48,228 bases of DNA from contig MFNK01000002.1 of the NCBI GenBank assembly GCA_001782045.1, forward strand, positions 1 through 48,228. Direction: 5' to 3'. Made by a program: the position numbers and the translations under genes. The notes below the pieces were generated by a model that was given only the letters and a program-made list of their open reading frames with translations, was not told the DNA's origin and did no database searches. This DNA comes from Candidatus Levybacteria bacterium RIFCSPHIGHO2_01_FULL_36_15b. Its GTDB lineage: Bacteria; Patescibacteria; Microgenomatia; Levybacterales; UBA12049. Shown here piece after piece: positions 41,168-48,228 of the stretch (the first letter of the stretch is position 1; every line of letters starts with the position of its first letter).

Positions 41168-41851
41168 TTACTTAGTTCCAGATGTTGGCACTACCAGAGG
41201 AGAAGCCCAAACATCGCCATGGCCATGAGCACGATGCCAGTAGTTGACGCTAAGGCCATTATCGGGATTGAAGTCGCCGACAGTGGCAACATGGGACCCA
41301 ACTGTTGGAGTCTGAGTTCTTGTGTAATTGTAGTCGTATTTTTCTCCAAATAATTCATTGTTTTGAAAAGCTAGCTCTATGTAGTCTGCTGCTTCTCCGA
41401 GTATAGCTTTTACCCCTGATATTCTTTGGGAAAGAGCTTTATTTTGTTCTTCTACCATTTCAAGCTGCTTGTCTAAGGTTTTATTGTTGGAGTCAGGAAT
41501 GAAGAACTCATCGGGGTCAGTCTTTATTGCAACTTGTCCGACTCTAGACTGCAGGGTTTCGAATTGGGGATTTTGCTCATGCCAGGTTGACCAAAATTTA
41601 AAACCTTTAGCTTTAAGAGTTGCTATTGATTCTCCAGTTAGAGTATATATTTGATATCCTTCTTCTTCGAGTAATCTTGTCTGTTCTGAAGTGAATGTAC
41701 CTTCCTCCCTTGTTTCGGGTGCTTGAAGCTCTACATCTTCAGCAAGAAGCTCTTCTGCAGCCTTATGCGTTGGTTTACCACGCACATTATACGGATCTTG
41801 ATCTACCCACTCATCTGGCCTTTGAAAATCATCTTTTTTTGGTTCAGGCAT
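41168..41851 (-). CDS. DGR target protein with C-terminal variable region
   Basis: The 227-aa protein has a charged N-terminus without signal peptide or membrane segment, a helical middle (KTLDKQLEMVEEQNKALSQRI, about residues 124-144, coiled-coil-like), and a C-terminal domain (about 155-227) ending NYWHRAHGHGDVWASPLVV, which resembles the end of C-type-lectin-fold DGR targets. Diversified codons are 183, 185, 187, 190, 193, 201, 204, 206, 208, 209, 211, 212, 213, 220 and 221. An extended -10 box 6 nt before the ATG predicts a leaderless mRNA. The bound ligand is unknown. Confidence 0.88.
   Translation of the reverse strand: MPEPKKDDFQRPDEWVDQDPYNVRGKPTHKAAEELLAEDVELQAPETREEGTFTSEQTRLLEEEGYQIYTLTGESIATLKAKGFKFWSTWHEQNPQFETLQSRVGQVAIKTDPDEFFIPDSNNKTLDKQLEMVEEQNKALSQRISGVKAILGEAADYIELAFQNNELFGEKYDYNYTRTQTPTVGSHVATVGDFNPDNGLSVNYWHRAHGHGDVWASPLVVPTSGTK
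41189..41306 (-). repeat. DGR variable repeat (VR)
   Basis: This 118-bp segment forms the 3' end of the target gene. Against TR it has 15 substitutions, all at TR adenines; fourteen change the amino acid (for example Asn to His four times, and to Asp, Ser, Thr and Tyr) and one (codon 221) is silent. The 20-bp stretch 41195-41214 is identical to TR and is where the initiation-of-mutagenic-homing site should lie. Confidence 0.95.
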
Positions 41852-41857
41852 AAGAGT

Positions 41858-41866
41858 ATTATAACA
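41858..41866 (-). promoter_or_regulatory. extended -10 promoter of the DGR target gene
   Basis: On the minus strand TGTTATAAT (TG, one base, perfect TATAAT) ends 6 nt before the ATG. No -35 match is seen 17 nt upstream. The same TTGTTATAAT string precedes uppP at 44534-44543. Confidence 0.6.
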
Positions 41867-41874
41867 AAAATGAA

Positions 41875-42879
41875 CTATAGCTTCCTTAAGGCCTCGTCAA
41901 TGAAGACATCTATCTCACCGTTGAGTACTGCTTCAGTGTTAGATGTTTCATATCCAGTTCTTAAGTCCTTCACCATTTTATAAGGATGCAGCACATAAGA
42001 GCGAATTTGGTTTCCCCAACCCGGTGTTTTATAAACGCCTTTTGCGGCTACCTCTTCTTTTTTTCTTTCTTCTTCTTGCATTAACCAAAGCTTGCCTCTA
42101 AGTAAATTTAGAGCATACTCCCTATTTTTACCTTGATATCTTTCGCTATGAGCAGTAACTATTATACCTGTAGGTTTGTGCTTTAGCCTTACAGCAGTTG
42201 AAACTTTATTTACGTTTTGTCCGCCATGTCCTCCGCTTCTGAAAAAATCCCAGTCTAAATCTTCTTCCTTAATCTCAACACTTCCGTTCTTTGCTAAATT
42301 AGGCAAAACCTCAACAAGCGCAAAAGATGTTTGTCTTAATTTATCTGCATTAAAAGGCGACTGCCTTACTAATCTGTGCACCCCCGCTTCGTGTTTTAAA
42401 AACCCATATGCAAATTCTGCCTCAACCGTTATGGTTATGCTTTTCATGCCAGCTTCATCACCAGGAGTCTCATCGATGGTTTCAAACTTCCAGCCTTTTT
42501 TCTCAAAAAATCTGCTATACATTCTAAATAACATTTGGGTCCAATCCATTGCTTCTACGCCTCCTTGTCCTGCGTGAAGAGACATAATTGCTCCATCTTT
42601 ATCAAAGGGATGCGAAAAATATAAATAAGTCTCAAGTTTTTCAACTAAATTTTCTAAGCCATTAGTGTCACTGCCATCTATTTTTTCGGAAAGTAACTGA
42701 AGATCTGTTATTTCTTCCTGAATTTTTGCCAACTCTTTCATCTTGGAAGTTGCCTCTTGTGGATTTTTCCAGAAATTTGGTTCTGAAGATAACGCCTCTA
42801 ATTGAAAGGCTGTAAGTCTTTTTTCTTCCAAGTTTGCTTTTTCTAAAATTTTTTTAGCTCGCTTCTGTAAGTTTTCCAT
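41875..42879 (-). CDS. prfB: peptide chain release factor 2
   Basis: The 334-aa protein ends translation at UGA and UAA. It shows the codon-reading tripeptide SPF (in RQSPFNADKLRQTSFALVEV) and the catalytic GGQ (SGGHGGQNVNKVSTAVRL). It begins about where other RF2 proteins continue after their programmed +1 frameshift, so the ~25-residue leader and the autoregulatory UGA are missing. Its ATG overlaps the stop of the transporter gene by 1 nt. Its presence shows that UGA is a stop in this genome. Confidence 0.94.
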   Translation of the reverse strand: MENLQKRAKKILEKANLEEKRLTAFQLEALSSEPNFWKNPQEATSKMKELAKIQEEITDLQLLSEKIDGSDTNGLENLVEKLETYLYFSHPFDKDGAIMSLHAGQGGVEAMDWTQMLFRMYSRFFEKKGWKFETIDETPGDEAGMKSITITVEAEFAYGFLKHEAGVHRLVRQSPFNADKLRQTSFALVEVLPNLAKNGSVEIKEEDLDWDFFRSGGHGGQNVNKVSTAVRLKHKPTGIIVTAHSERYQGKNREYALNLLRGKLWLMQEEERKKEEVAAKGVYKTPGWGNQIRSYVLHPYKMVKDLRTGYETSNTEAVLNGEIDVFIDEALRKL

Positions 42880-44141
42880 TATAAAAAGAGTGTTATTAAG
42901 ATGGCTACTCCAACAACCGACATAATTGCAGTTATTATCCAGCCAAAAATATTTGTGAATTTAGAATTGGTATATTCTCCCATAATTTTTTTATTGTTAG
43001 AAATTATCATTATCATAAATAAAAGCGGCGGCGCCACAATTCCATTAAGTATAGCTGCATAATAAAGCATTTTAAAAGGTGGAATAGATGTAAAGTTAAT
43101 TAAAAGTCCAATTAAAGTAGCAACGGCAATTATTCCATAAAATCCCCATGCTTGGGATAATTTCCTGTATAAGCCTTCCTTCCATCCAAATACCTCTGAC
43201 ATGGCATATGAAGCTGATCCTGCCAAAACCGGCACGGCCAAAAGTCCTGTTCCAAGTATTCCCAGGGCAAACATCCCGCTTGCAAAGCTTCCGGCAAATG
43301 GCTCAAGAGCTAATGCGGCATCACTTGCTGTTTCTATATTTAGAATTCCATTTTTATTTAAAGTAGCCGCACATGTAAGAATAATAAAAAACATAATCAA
43401 GTTAGAAAAAAACATTCCGATTATTGTATCTAACCTAATAAGCCGGATATCTTTTTTTGTTATTCTTGGAACCCCAGCCCCCATCATCCTTATTTTTCCG
43501 CTCTTAACTTCCTCTTCTACTTCTTCACTTGTTTGCCAGAAAAAAAGATAAGGCGATATAGTCGTACCAAGAATTGCTGCAATATTGAATACATAATCTT
43601 TACTAAAAGAAATGGTTGGAATGAGAGTCGAAGAAAAAATCTTAATCCAGTCTCCTTTTATAACAATAGCTACAGCAATATAGGCAAATAATGAAAACGT
43701 AAGATATCTTAAGTATTTAGAATAAACCTTATAGGAAACAAATATTTCAAGAATAAGAGTTATAGCGGTTATTATTATTAAAATTGCTATAAATGGAATT
43801 CCAATAACCAATTGGGTTGCCGAAGCCATTGCTCCCAAATCAGTACCTATGTTAATTACATTTGCAAAAAGCAGCAGCAATACCGACGAATACAAAACTT
43901 TTTTAGAATAGTTATGCTTTATTACCCCAGACAACCCTTTTCCGCTTACGGCGCCAATTCTTCCGCACATCTCTTGCACTACGGTCATAAAGGGAAAAGA
44001 AAAAAGTGCCGTCCAAAGTTGGCTATAACCGAAAGCCGCTCCTGTTTGGGAATAAGTTGCAATTCCAGATGGATCATCATCAGATGCTCCAGTAATAAAT
44101 CCCGGACCGAATAATTTAAAAATCTTTCTTATTCTTTTCAT
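42879..44141 (-). CDS. Nramp-related divalent metal transporter with altered metal site
   Basis: The 420-aa protein has about eleven membrane segments and the Nramp start GPGFITGASDDDPSGIATYSQTGAAFGY. The canonical metal-binding DPGN of TM1 is DPSG (residues 23-26), and the TM6 MPHN region reads ISPYLFFWQ, so the usual Asn and Met ligands are missing. Related Nramp branches with such changes carry other ions, such as magnesium, or are untested. It lies between a small membrane protein and prfB with 1-nt overlaps on both sides. Confidence 0.8.
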   Translation of the reverse strand: MKRIRKIFKLFGPGFITGASDDDPSGIATYSQTGAAFGYSQLWTALFSFPFMTVVQEMCGRIGAVSGKGLSGVIKHNYSKKVLYSSVLLLLFANVINIGTDLGAMASATQLVIGIPFIAILIIITAITLILEIFVSYKVYSKYLRYLTFSLFAYIAVAIVIKGDWIKIFSSTLIPTISFSKDYVFNIAAILGTTISPYLFFWQTSEEVEEEVKSGKIRMMGAGVPRITKKDIRLIRLDTIIGMFFSNLIMFFIILTCAATLNKNGILNIETASDAALALEPFAGSFASGMFALGILGTGLLAVPVLAGSASYAMSEVFGWKEGLYRKLSQAWGFYGIIAVATLIGLLINFTSIPPFKMLYYAAILNGIVAPPLLFMIMIISNNKKIMGEYTNSKFTNIFGWIITAIMSVVGVAILITLFL

Positions 44142-44491
44142 TAAAGTCCGTTACAAATCCTTTCGCATGTATTTTTAAGTTCGTTTTTAGGAACATCTTT
44201 AAGGAACTTTAAATCATTAATTACTTTCTGAATCTGAGGGGAAGATGATGCAACTTCTTCAATATTTAAGCTTTCTGCCTGCTCCTGCAAATTTTCTACT
44301 GTTTCCTGAATGTTTTTAGATACATCTTGCGCACCAATCCCTTCAATTTGCGTCTTAGGTTTTTGCAGGGGTTCGTCAGAATTAAAACCTGCGAGGCGGT
44401 AGGATAGAAATAAGATAACAAAAATTACAACTGTTGAAAAAACAATGATCTTTTTCTTGTCCCAATTCACTTCTTCTTTCAAGGGTTTCAT
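44141..44491 (-). CDS. single-pass membrane protein of unknown function
   Basis: The 116-aa protein has a basic start, one membrane segment (about residues 14-31) and a charged, helical outer part ending in a CERIC cysteine pair (residues 109 and 113). It overlaps the Nramp-like gene by 1 nt. No family recognised. Confidence 0.6.
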   Translation of the reverse strand: MKPLKEEVNWDKKKIIVFSTVVIFVILFLSYRLAGFNSDEPLQKPKTQIEGIGAQDVSKNIQETVENLQEQAESLNIEEVASSSPQIQKVINDLKFLKDVPKNELKNTCERICNGL

Positions 44492-44534
44492 GAAACAATT
44501 GTAGGCAAAAAGCCACGCTATTGCAAACTAAAAT

Positions 44535-44543
44535 TGTTATAAT
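44535..44543 (+). promoter_or_regulatory. extended -10 promoter of uppP
   Basis: TG, one base, then a perfect TATAAT (44538-44543) ends 6 nt before the GTG at 44550, predicting a leaderless mRNA. No good -35 element is seen. Confidence 0.6.
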
Positions 44544-44549
44544 AAATTC

Positions 44550-45323
44550 GTGGATTTAATAGATGTAATAATTTTCTCTGTGGTAGAAGGTATTACTGAG
44601 TTTTTGCCAATCTCCTCAACTGGACATCTTATTCTTACTTCGAAAATTTTATTAATCCCCCAAAGTACTTTTGTAAAGGACTTTGAAATTATCATTCAGC
44701 TTGGCGCCATATTGTCAATTATTTACCTCTATTTCGACAAATTAATAAAAAATAAAGAAGTTTGGAAAAAAATTTTAACTGCATTTATTCCGACAGCTCT
44801 TGTTGGATTTATTTTGTTTAAATTTATTAAAGATTTTTTACTCGGAAACTTATATTTAACTTTAACCTCTCTTTTACTTGGAGGAGTTTTACTCATTATT
44901 TTGGAAATAATTTATAAGGAAAAAGACAACCACGTTGAGGAAATAGAAAAAATTTCGTATTCTAAGGCTTTTATTATTGGGCTTTTTCAATCGCTTGCGA
45001 TAGTTCCTGGAGTTTCAAGAAGCGCCGCAACAATTATTCCTGCGCTGTTTTTAGGTACTAAAAGAAAAACCGCTGCAGAATTTTCTTTTTTATTAGCTAT
45101 CCCAACAATGCTGGCAGCAACCGGACTGGATTTGATAAAAAGCGAATTTACCTTTTCTATTAACGAATGGGTTATACTTGCTGTTGGCTTTATAGGAAAT
45201 TTTATCACAGCTTTACTTGTAGTTAAATGGTTTCTTGTTTATATCCAAAATCATAGTTTTATTGCGTTCGGAATCTATAGAATTTTAGTTGCCCTGATTT
45301 TTTGGTATATATTAATAAAATGA
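44550..45323 (+). CDS. uppP: undecaprenyl-diphosphatase
   Basis: The 257-aa membrane enzyme recycles undecaprenyl pyrophosphate for wall and polysaccharide synthesis. It has the two BacA signatures: EGITEFLPISSTGHLIL near the start and PGVSRSAATIIPALFLG near residue 153, plus about seven membrane segments. The start is a GTG placed right after an extended -10 box. The lipid carrier would also serve the glycosyltransferases at 20-33 kb. Confidence 0.95.
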   Translation: MDLIDVIIFSVVEGITEFLPISSTGHLILTSKILLIPQSTFVKDFEIIIQLGAILSIIYLYFDKLIKNKEVWKKILTAFIPTALVGFILFKFIKDFLLGNLYLTLTSLLLGGVLLIILEIIYKEKDNHVEEIEKISYSKAFIIGLFQSLAIVPGVSRSAATIIPALFLGTKRKTAAEFSFLLAIPTMLAATGLDLIKSEFTFSINEWVILAVGFIGNFITALLVVKWFLVYIQNHSFIAFGIYRILVALIFWYILIK

Positions 45324-45376
45324 CCCGTTCGATACTTCGACTGAGCTCAATCGAATGTCCAGGCTCAGGGTCATAG
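45321..45376. repeat. GC-rich interspersed-repeat-like element with near palindrome
   Basis: The stretch contains TTCGACTGAGCTCAATCGAA (45336-45355), a 20-bp palindrome with one mismatched pair, and outer arms TGACCC (45321-45326) and GGGTCA (45368-45373). This CGACTGAGCTCA wording resembles intergenic repeats seen in many bacteria (from memory). It starts at the uppP stop codon and may also act as a 3'-end hairpin. Confidence 0.5.
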
Positions 45377-45393
45377 TGAGTAAAATCGAATCT

Positions 45394-45690
45394 ATGAATA
45401 TTTTTGGCAGCGTTTACGAACTTGTAGCCAAGGTTCCAAAAGGAAAAGTGACAACTTATGGGGCTCTTTCTAAAATTGTTGGAGTAGATCCAAGAGTTAT
45501 CGGTTATGCACTACATTCAAATAAAGACCCAGAAAATATTCCGTGTCACAGAGTAATAAAATCTGATGGAAAAGTGGCAGTAGGTTTCGCCTTTGGCGGT
45601 CCGCAAGTTCAGCAGAAGATGTTGGAAAAGGAAGGAATTAATTTTATAAAAGGAAAAGTAGATTTAAAAAGATTTGGATTTTTTCTTTAA
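45394..45690 (+). CDS. MGMT/ATL-like DNA repair protein (single domain)
   Basis: The 98-aa protein is the DNA-binding domain of O6-alkylguanine-DNA alkyltransferases: VPKGKVTTYGALSKIVG, RVIGYALHSNKDPENIPCHRVIKSDG, with the acceptor cysteine in PCHR (residue 51). The N-terminal domain of full-length Ogt is absent. Because the cysteine is kept, it may be an active methyltransferase rather than a tryptophan-type ATL. The ATG at 45394 is preferred over 45355, which lies in the repeat. Its end overlaps the convergent gene by 27 nt. Confidence 0.82.
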   Translation: MNIFGSVYELVAKVPKGKVTTYGALSKIVGVDPRVIGYALHSNKDPENIPCHRVIKSDGKVAVGFAFGGPQVQQKMLEKEGINFIKGKVDLKRFGFFL

Positions 45691-46014
45691 CTTTTTAGCC
45701 TCTTGAATATCTTCCAATAATTCTTTTTTTACTCTTTTAATAGTGTTTTCAATTTTTCTATTGGCATTTTTAATTTTTTGATTTAAATGCTGCCATAATT
45801 TTTTGTGATTGCCTTCAGATAAATGTTTTAAAAATATTTTTTTGTCTTCCGGGCTTAGCTCATCAAGAACAGCAGAAACCACACTCGCATGAATATTAAC
45901 CTCAAAAAGAGAAAGTAAGTTTACTCTTTCCTGTTTTTGAATGTCCAGCTCTGCTATTTCCAAAGTTATATCTGTTGACTGAATTAGATGTGAATAAAAA
46001 TGTTTATGTTTCAT
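45664..46014 (-). CDS. small helical protein of unknown function
   Basis: The 116-aa protein has no membrane segment or signal. It reads as mostly helical: an acidic N-terminal half with the phrase VLDELSPEDKKIFLKHL and a strongly basic tail (KKLKKKSKSF). Similar proteins occur in other CPR genomes as far as I recall, but no function is known. It overlaps the upstream gene by 4 nt. Confidence 0.65.
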   Translation of the reverse strand: MKHKHFYSHLIQSTDITLEIAELDIQKQERVNLLSLFEVNIHASVVSAVLDELSPEDKKIFLKHLSEGNHKKLWQHLNQKIKNANRKIENTIKRVKKELLEDIQEAKKLKKKSKSF

Positions 46015-46880
46015 AGGCTTATTGGCCCTAGTTTAAGTTTATTTTCAGGATCATCAATAAAAAAATATAAAACAGGACCTTTTTGGGATCCGTCGTACCT
46101 TTCTAAATAGCTCATTACTTCCGGTGATCCACCTAGGTGTTTTCCTGTCCATTCTGCCGGACCTGCATCAGCAACATCAACAATCATTGCTTTACCATTT
46201 TCCGGATTTACAACCAACATTTTCCTGTATTTAAAAAACTCTACATATCTTGATCTATTTTCATTAAAACCTGGAGCAAGAAATGTTTGTACGGCGATGT
46301 AGTATTTTTCCCTATCACTGTCTTCTTTTGTCATTGTTTCCTTAGAGTCTGCAAAATATCTCCAAGCCGAAAGTCCCGGAGCCATTCCATATTTTAGATA
46401 TCTTTGTTGATCTTCCGGTGTATCAAAATGGGAATAAATATTATCTCCGGGAAATCTTGCTAAATGCTGTTCTTGTCCTATAAAACCATATTGCGTATTT
46501 AATCTTATTCCAGACATTTCTGCCTTTACGCTCATTCCAAAGGTTCTATCTAAAACTTCCATAACTTTTTGCTCTTCCTCTAAATTAAGAGGTCGAACTT
46601 CAGAAGGCAAAACATTTTTTAAATCATAAATCAAAAAAACCTTTTTATCAAAGGGCACAGTTTGCGCAGCTGCTTCAAAGGTATGAGGAATTTCAGAGAG
46701 TATTGGCGAGGTTAGAAGATAAAGCCCTGCAGCTGATCCTACAATTAGCTGTTTTGAATTACTTTCAAGCCAGTCAAATGCATCTTTGTGTTTAGTAAAT
46801 AATTCTTTCTGAAGATCCTCATGTTTTTTTGTCCAAAGTTTTTTAAGATGAACGTAGGACCTGCTACTTTTATTGGGCAT
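46011..46880 (-). CDS. membrane-anchored protein, possible double-psi beta-barrel domain
   Basis: The 289-aa protein has a basic N-terminus, a hydrophobic segment (about residues 48-65), a central part without recognised motif (GFIGQEQHLARFPGDNIY), and a C-terminal region with KMLVVNPENGKAMIVDVADAGPAEWTGK, which resembles RlpA-like double-psi beta-barrels (a V..V.D.GP pattern). If correct it could act on cell-wall glycan, but the catalytic Asp/His set is not clear. Treat as unknown. Confidence 0.6.
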   Translation of the reverse strand: MPNKSSRSYVHLKKLWTKKHEDLQKELFTKHKDAFDWLESNSKQLIVGSAAGLYLLTSPILSEIPHTFEAAAQTVPFDKKVFLIYDLKNVLPSEVRPLNLEEEQKVMEVLDRTFGMSVKAEMSGIRLNTQYGFIGQEQHLARFPGDNIYSHFDTPEDQQRYLKYGMAPGLSAWRYFADSKETMTKEDSDREKYYIAVQTFLAPGFNENRSRYVEFFKYRKMLVVNPENGKAMIVDVADAGPAEWTGKHLGGSPEVMSYLERYDGSQKGPVLYFFIDDPENKLKLGPISL

Positions 46881-46901
46881 ACTTAAAGTTTATCAAATTA
46901 G

Positions 46902-48228
46902 CTATCCAAAAGTGAAAGCATAAAGCTCTGCATTGCCGTCTAAAAATTCTAAACGAAGAATGTGTCTTCCTGCTTCCTTTAAATTGATTAATGGATATAA
47001 TTTGTCTGCATCTGCAATAACGGTTTTTATAAACTTGCCATCCAGATAAACATTTACCGCCACAGTTGTATTTTCCTTGGGTCGCATAACTAAAAATACG
47101 TCTTTCGCTTCAAAGCTTAGAAAAAGACTAGCTCCTTTTACTGGAGCTGCATACTCACTTGTTATCGTCCACATGCCGTTAAACGCTACGGAATTATCAG
47201 GGATCATTTCAGGGGCCTTATATTCACTAAGATTATCTTGGGCGATTGAATCTAAAGATGAAAAATTAGAAATTCTTTTATATCCTAAGTAGGTTTCTGG
47301 AGTATTAGAATCAATTTTATAACTCAAATTTTTAATAGGTAAGCTTGCGCTTGTTCCGGTTTCTGAAAGCAATTTCTGTATCACTCTTTCGCTTTCATCG
47401 TAAGCCCCCTCCCCGAAATGAGCGAAACGGATAAACCCATCTTTATCTATAAAATACTTGGCAGGCCAGTATTGATTTTCATAAGATTGCCATGTTGCAA
47501 AATTATTATCCTGGACAACAGGATACTTAATGCCGAAGTTCTTTATTGCGTCTGCTACATTTTTTGATTCTTTCTCAAACTCAAACTCGGGAGAATGCAC
47601 TCCAATTATTACTAGGCCCTTATCCTTATATTTCGTATACCAGTTTTTAAGATATGGGAAGGTACGCTGGCAGTTAATGCACGAATATGTCCAGAAATCT
47701 ATTAGAACTACCTTTCCTTTTAGCTCTGATACCTTAAGTGGCTTGCTGTTAAACCATTCCCCACCCTGAATTATTTCCGGGGCTTGTGGTCCTTTTTGCA
47801 CGACGTCGGACATGGGTTTTCCCATATCTTCCTTTTTAATCTCCGGGGCATTAAGCTTACTTAGCTCGTTGTGTACAAAATTGTTGTTCTCTATCTTAGT
47901 TAAACCGACACCATAATTTGGAAATTTGTTTATAATAAATGACTGGAATTTTCTATCAAAATTAAAAAATATGGCAAATGCAGTTAACACCATTACTATT
48001 CCAAATATTTTTTGGACGTTTGCCGAATTGCTAAGCAACCAAGGAACTTTTTTCAAAACATTTTGCCCACCAAGCATTATTAAAAACATAGGAATTGCAG
48101 TACCCAAAGAAAAAGCAAAGGTAATAAAAAATGCATTTAAAGTAACACTCCCGGCAATCGCTAAAGAGATAACTGATGCAAGAATTGGTCCGACACAAGG
48201 GGACCAAAGAAGTCCCAAAGATAAACCA
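46902..48228 (-). CDS. DipZ-like CcdA-thioredoxin fusion (5' end outside window)
   Basis: The reading frame stays open to the window edge; the visible 442 codons start in a CcdA/DsbD-type membrane region (SPCVGPILA with one redox cysteine, about three more segments). A thioredoxin/TlpA domain follows with the active site WTYSCINCQRTFPYL (CINC), then KYFIDKDGFIRFAHFGEGAYDE, and a ~100-residue beta-type C-terminal domain (FLVMRPKENTTVAVNVYLDG). This order matches mycobacterial DipZ. It would carry electrons across the membrane to reduce outer disulfides. Confidence 0.85.
   Translation of the reverse strand, partial: GLSLGLLWSPCVGPILASVISLAIAGSVTLNAFFITFAFSLGTAIPMFLIMLGGQNVLKKVPWLLSNSANVQKIFGIVMVLTAFAIFFNFDRKFQSFIINKFPNYGVGLTKIENNNFVHNELSKLNAPEIKKEDMGKPMSDVVQKGPQAPEIIQGGEWFNSKPLKVSELKGKVVLIDFWTYSCINCQRTFPYLKNWYTKYKDKGLVIIGVHSPEFEFEKESKNVADAIKNFGIKYPVVQDNNFATWQSYENQYWPAKYFIDKDGFIRFAHFGEGAYDESERVIQKLLSETGTSASLPIKNLSYKIDSNTPETYLGYKRISNFSSLDSIAQDNLSEYKAPEMIPDNSVAFNGMWTITSEYAAPVKGASLFLSFEAKDVFLVMRPKENTTVAVNVYLDGKFIKTVIADADKLYPLINLKEAGRHILRLEFLDGNAELYAFTFG

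Larger units (their letters stand above)
39274..41866. other. diversity-generating retroelement (DGR) locus
   Basis: The locus holds a target gene ending in a variable repeat, a template repeat, an Avd gene and a DGR-type reverse transcriptase. TR and VR align over 118 bp with 15 differences, each at an adenine of the TR sense (minus) strand, the mark of adenine-directed mutagenic retrohoming. Target, TR and RT are on the minus strand; avd is on the plus strand. DGRs are established in CPR genomes; the layout here is read directly from the sequence. Confidence 0.95.

Overview
The window looks like a chromosomal piece of a Candidatus Phylum Radiation (Patescibacteria) bacterium, most likely Microgenomates-like. 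The reasons are: AT-rich, very tightly packed genes with many 1-8 nt overlaps; convergent genes whose ends run into each other; short versions of core proteins (a 414-aa GluRS, a ~105-aa TsaB half fused to TsaC); a compact archaeal-type AspRS; and many short single-membrane-segment proteins of unknown role. UGA acts as a stop and a full RF2 gene is present, which argues against the UGA-recoding Gracilibacteria/Absconditabacteria. No rRNA or tRNA gene was seen, so the placement is inference.

Layout. 0.1-4.6 kb: an HTH regulator divergent from a NitT/TauT-type ABC importer and a methyltransferase; two copies of one 20-bp inverted repeat lie in the two control regions. 4.6-20 kb: housekeeping (gltX, dacA-like, aspS, recJ, MazG-like, cca, yqeY, secDF) mixed with cell-envelope proteins, including one with an LPETG sorting motif. 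20-33 kb: a surface-polysaccharide block: lipid-linked-sugar glycosyltransferases, UDP-glucuronate/UDP-xylose, GDP-rhamnose and dTDP-rhamnose enzymes, and two more family-2 glycosyltransferases. 33-39 kb: a CAP-domain protein, a TsaC-TsaB fusion with TsaE, a PT-rich surface protein, and a cell-division operon ftsE-ftsX plus a coiled-coil M23 protein whose LytM domain appears circularly permuted. 39.3-41.9 kb: a complete diversity-generating retroelement (DGR). 41.9-48.2 kb: prfB, an Nramp-related transporter, uppP, an alkyltransferase-like protein, unknowns, and a DipZ-like CcdA-thioredoxin protein cut by the window end.

The most striking system is the DGR. On the minus strand a target gene ends in a variable repeat (VR, 41189-41306), followed by a template repeat (TR, 40763-40880) and a reverse transcriptase. 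TR and VR align without gaps over 118 bp and differ at 15 positions, every one an adenine in the TR sense strand. The accessory gene avd lies on the opposite strand between TR and RT, and a (CA)11 tract sits inside its only available N-terminus. This layout differs from the co-directional arrangement of phage BPP-1.

A second theme is transcription. Many first genes have a recognisable -10 box ending about 6-9 nt before the start codon, predicting leaderless mRNAs, while some internal genes have strong Shine-Dalgarno sequences. All statements come from reading the sequence by eye; family names rest on remembered motifs, not on searches.
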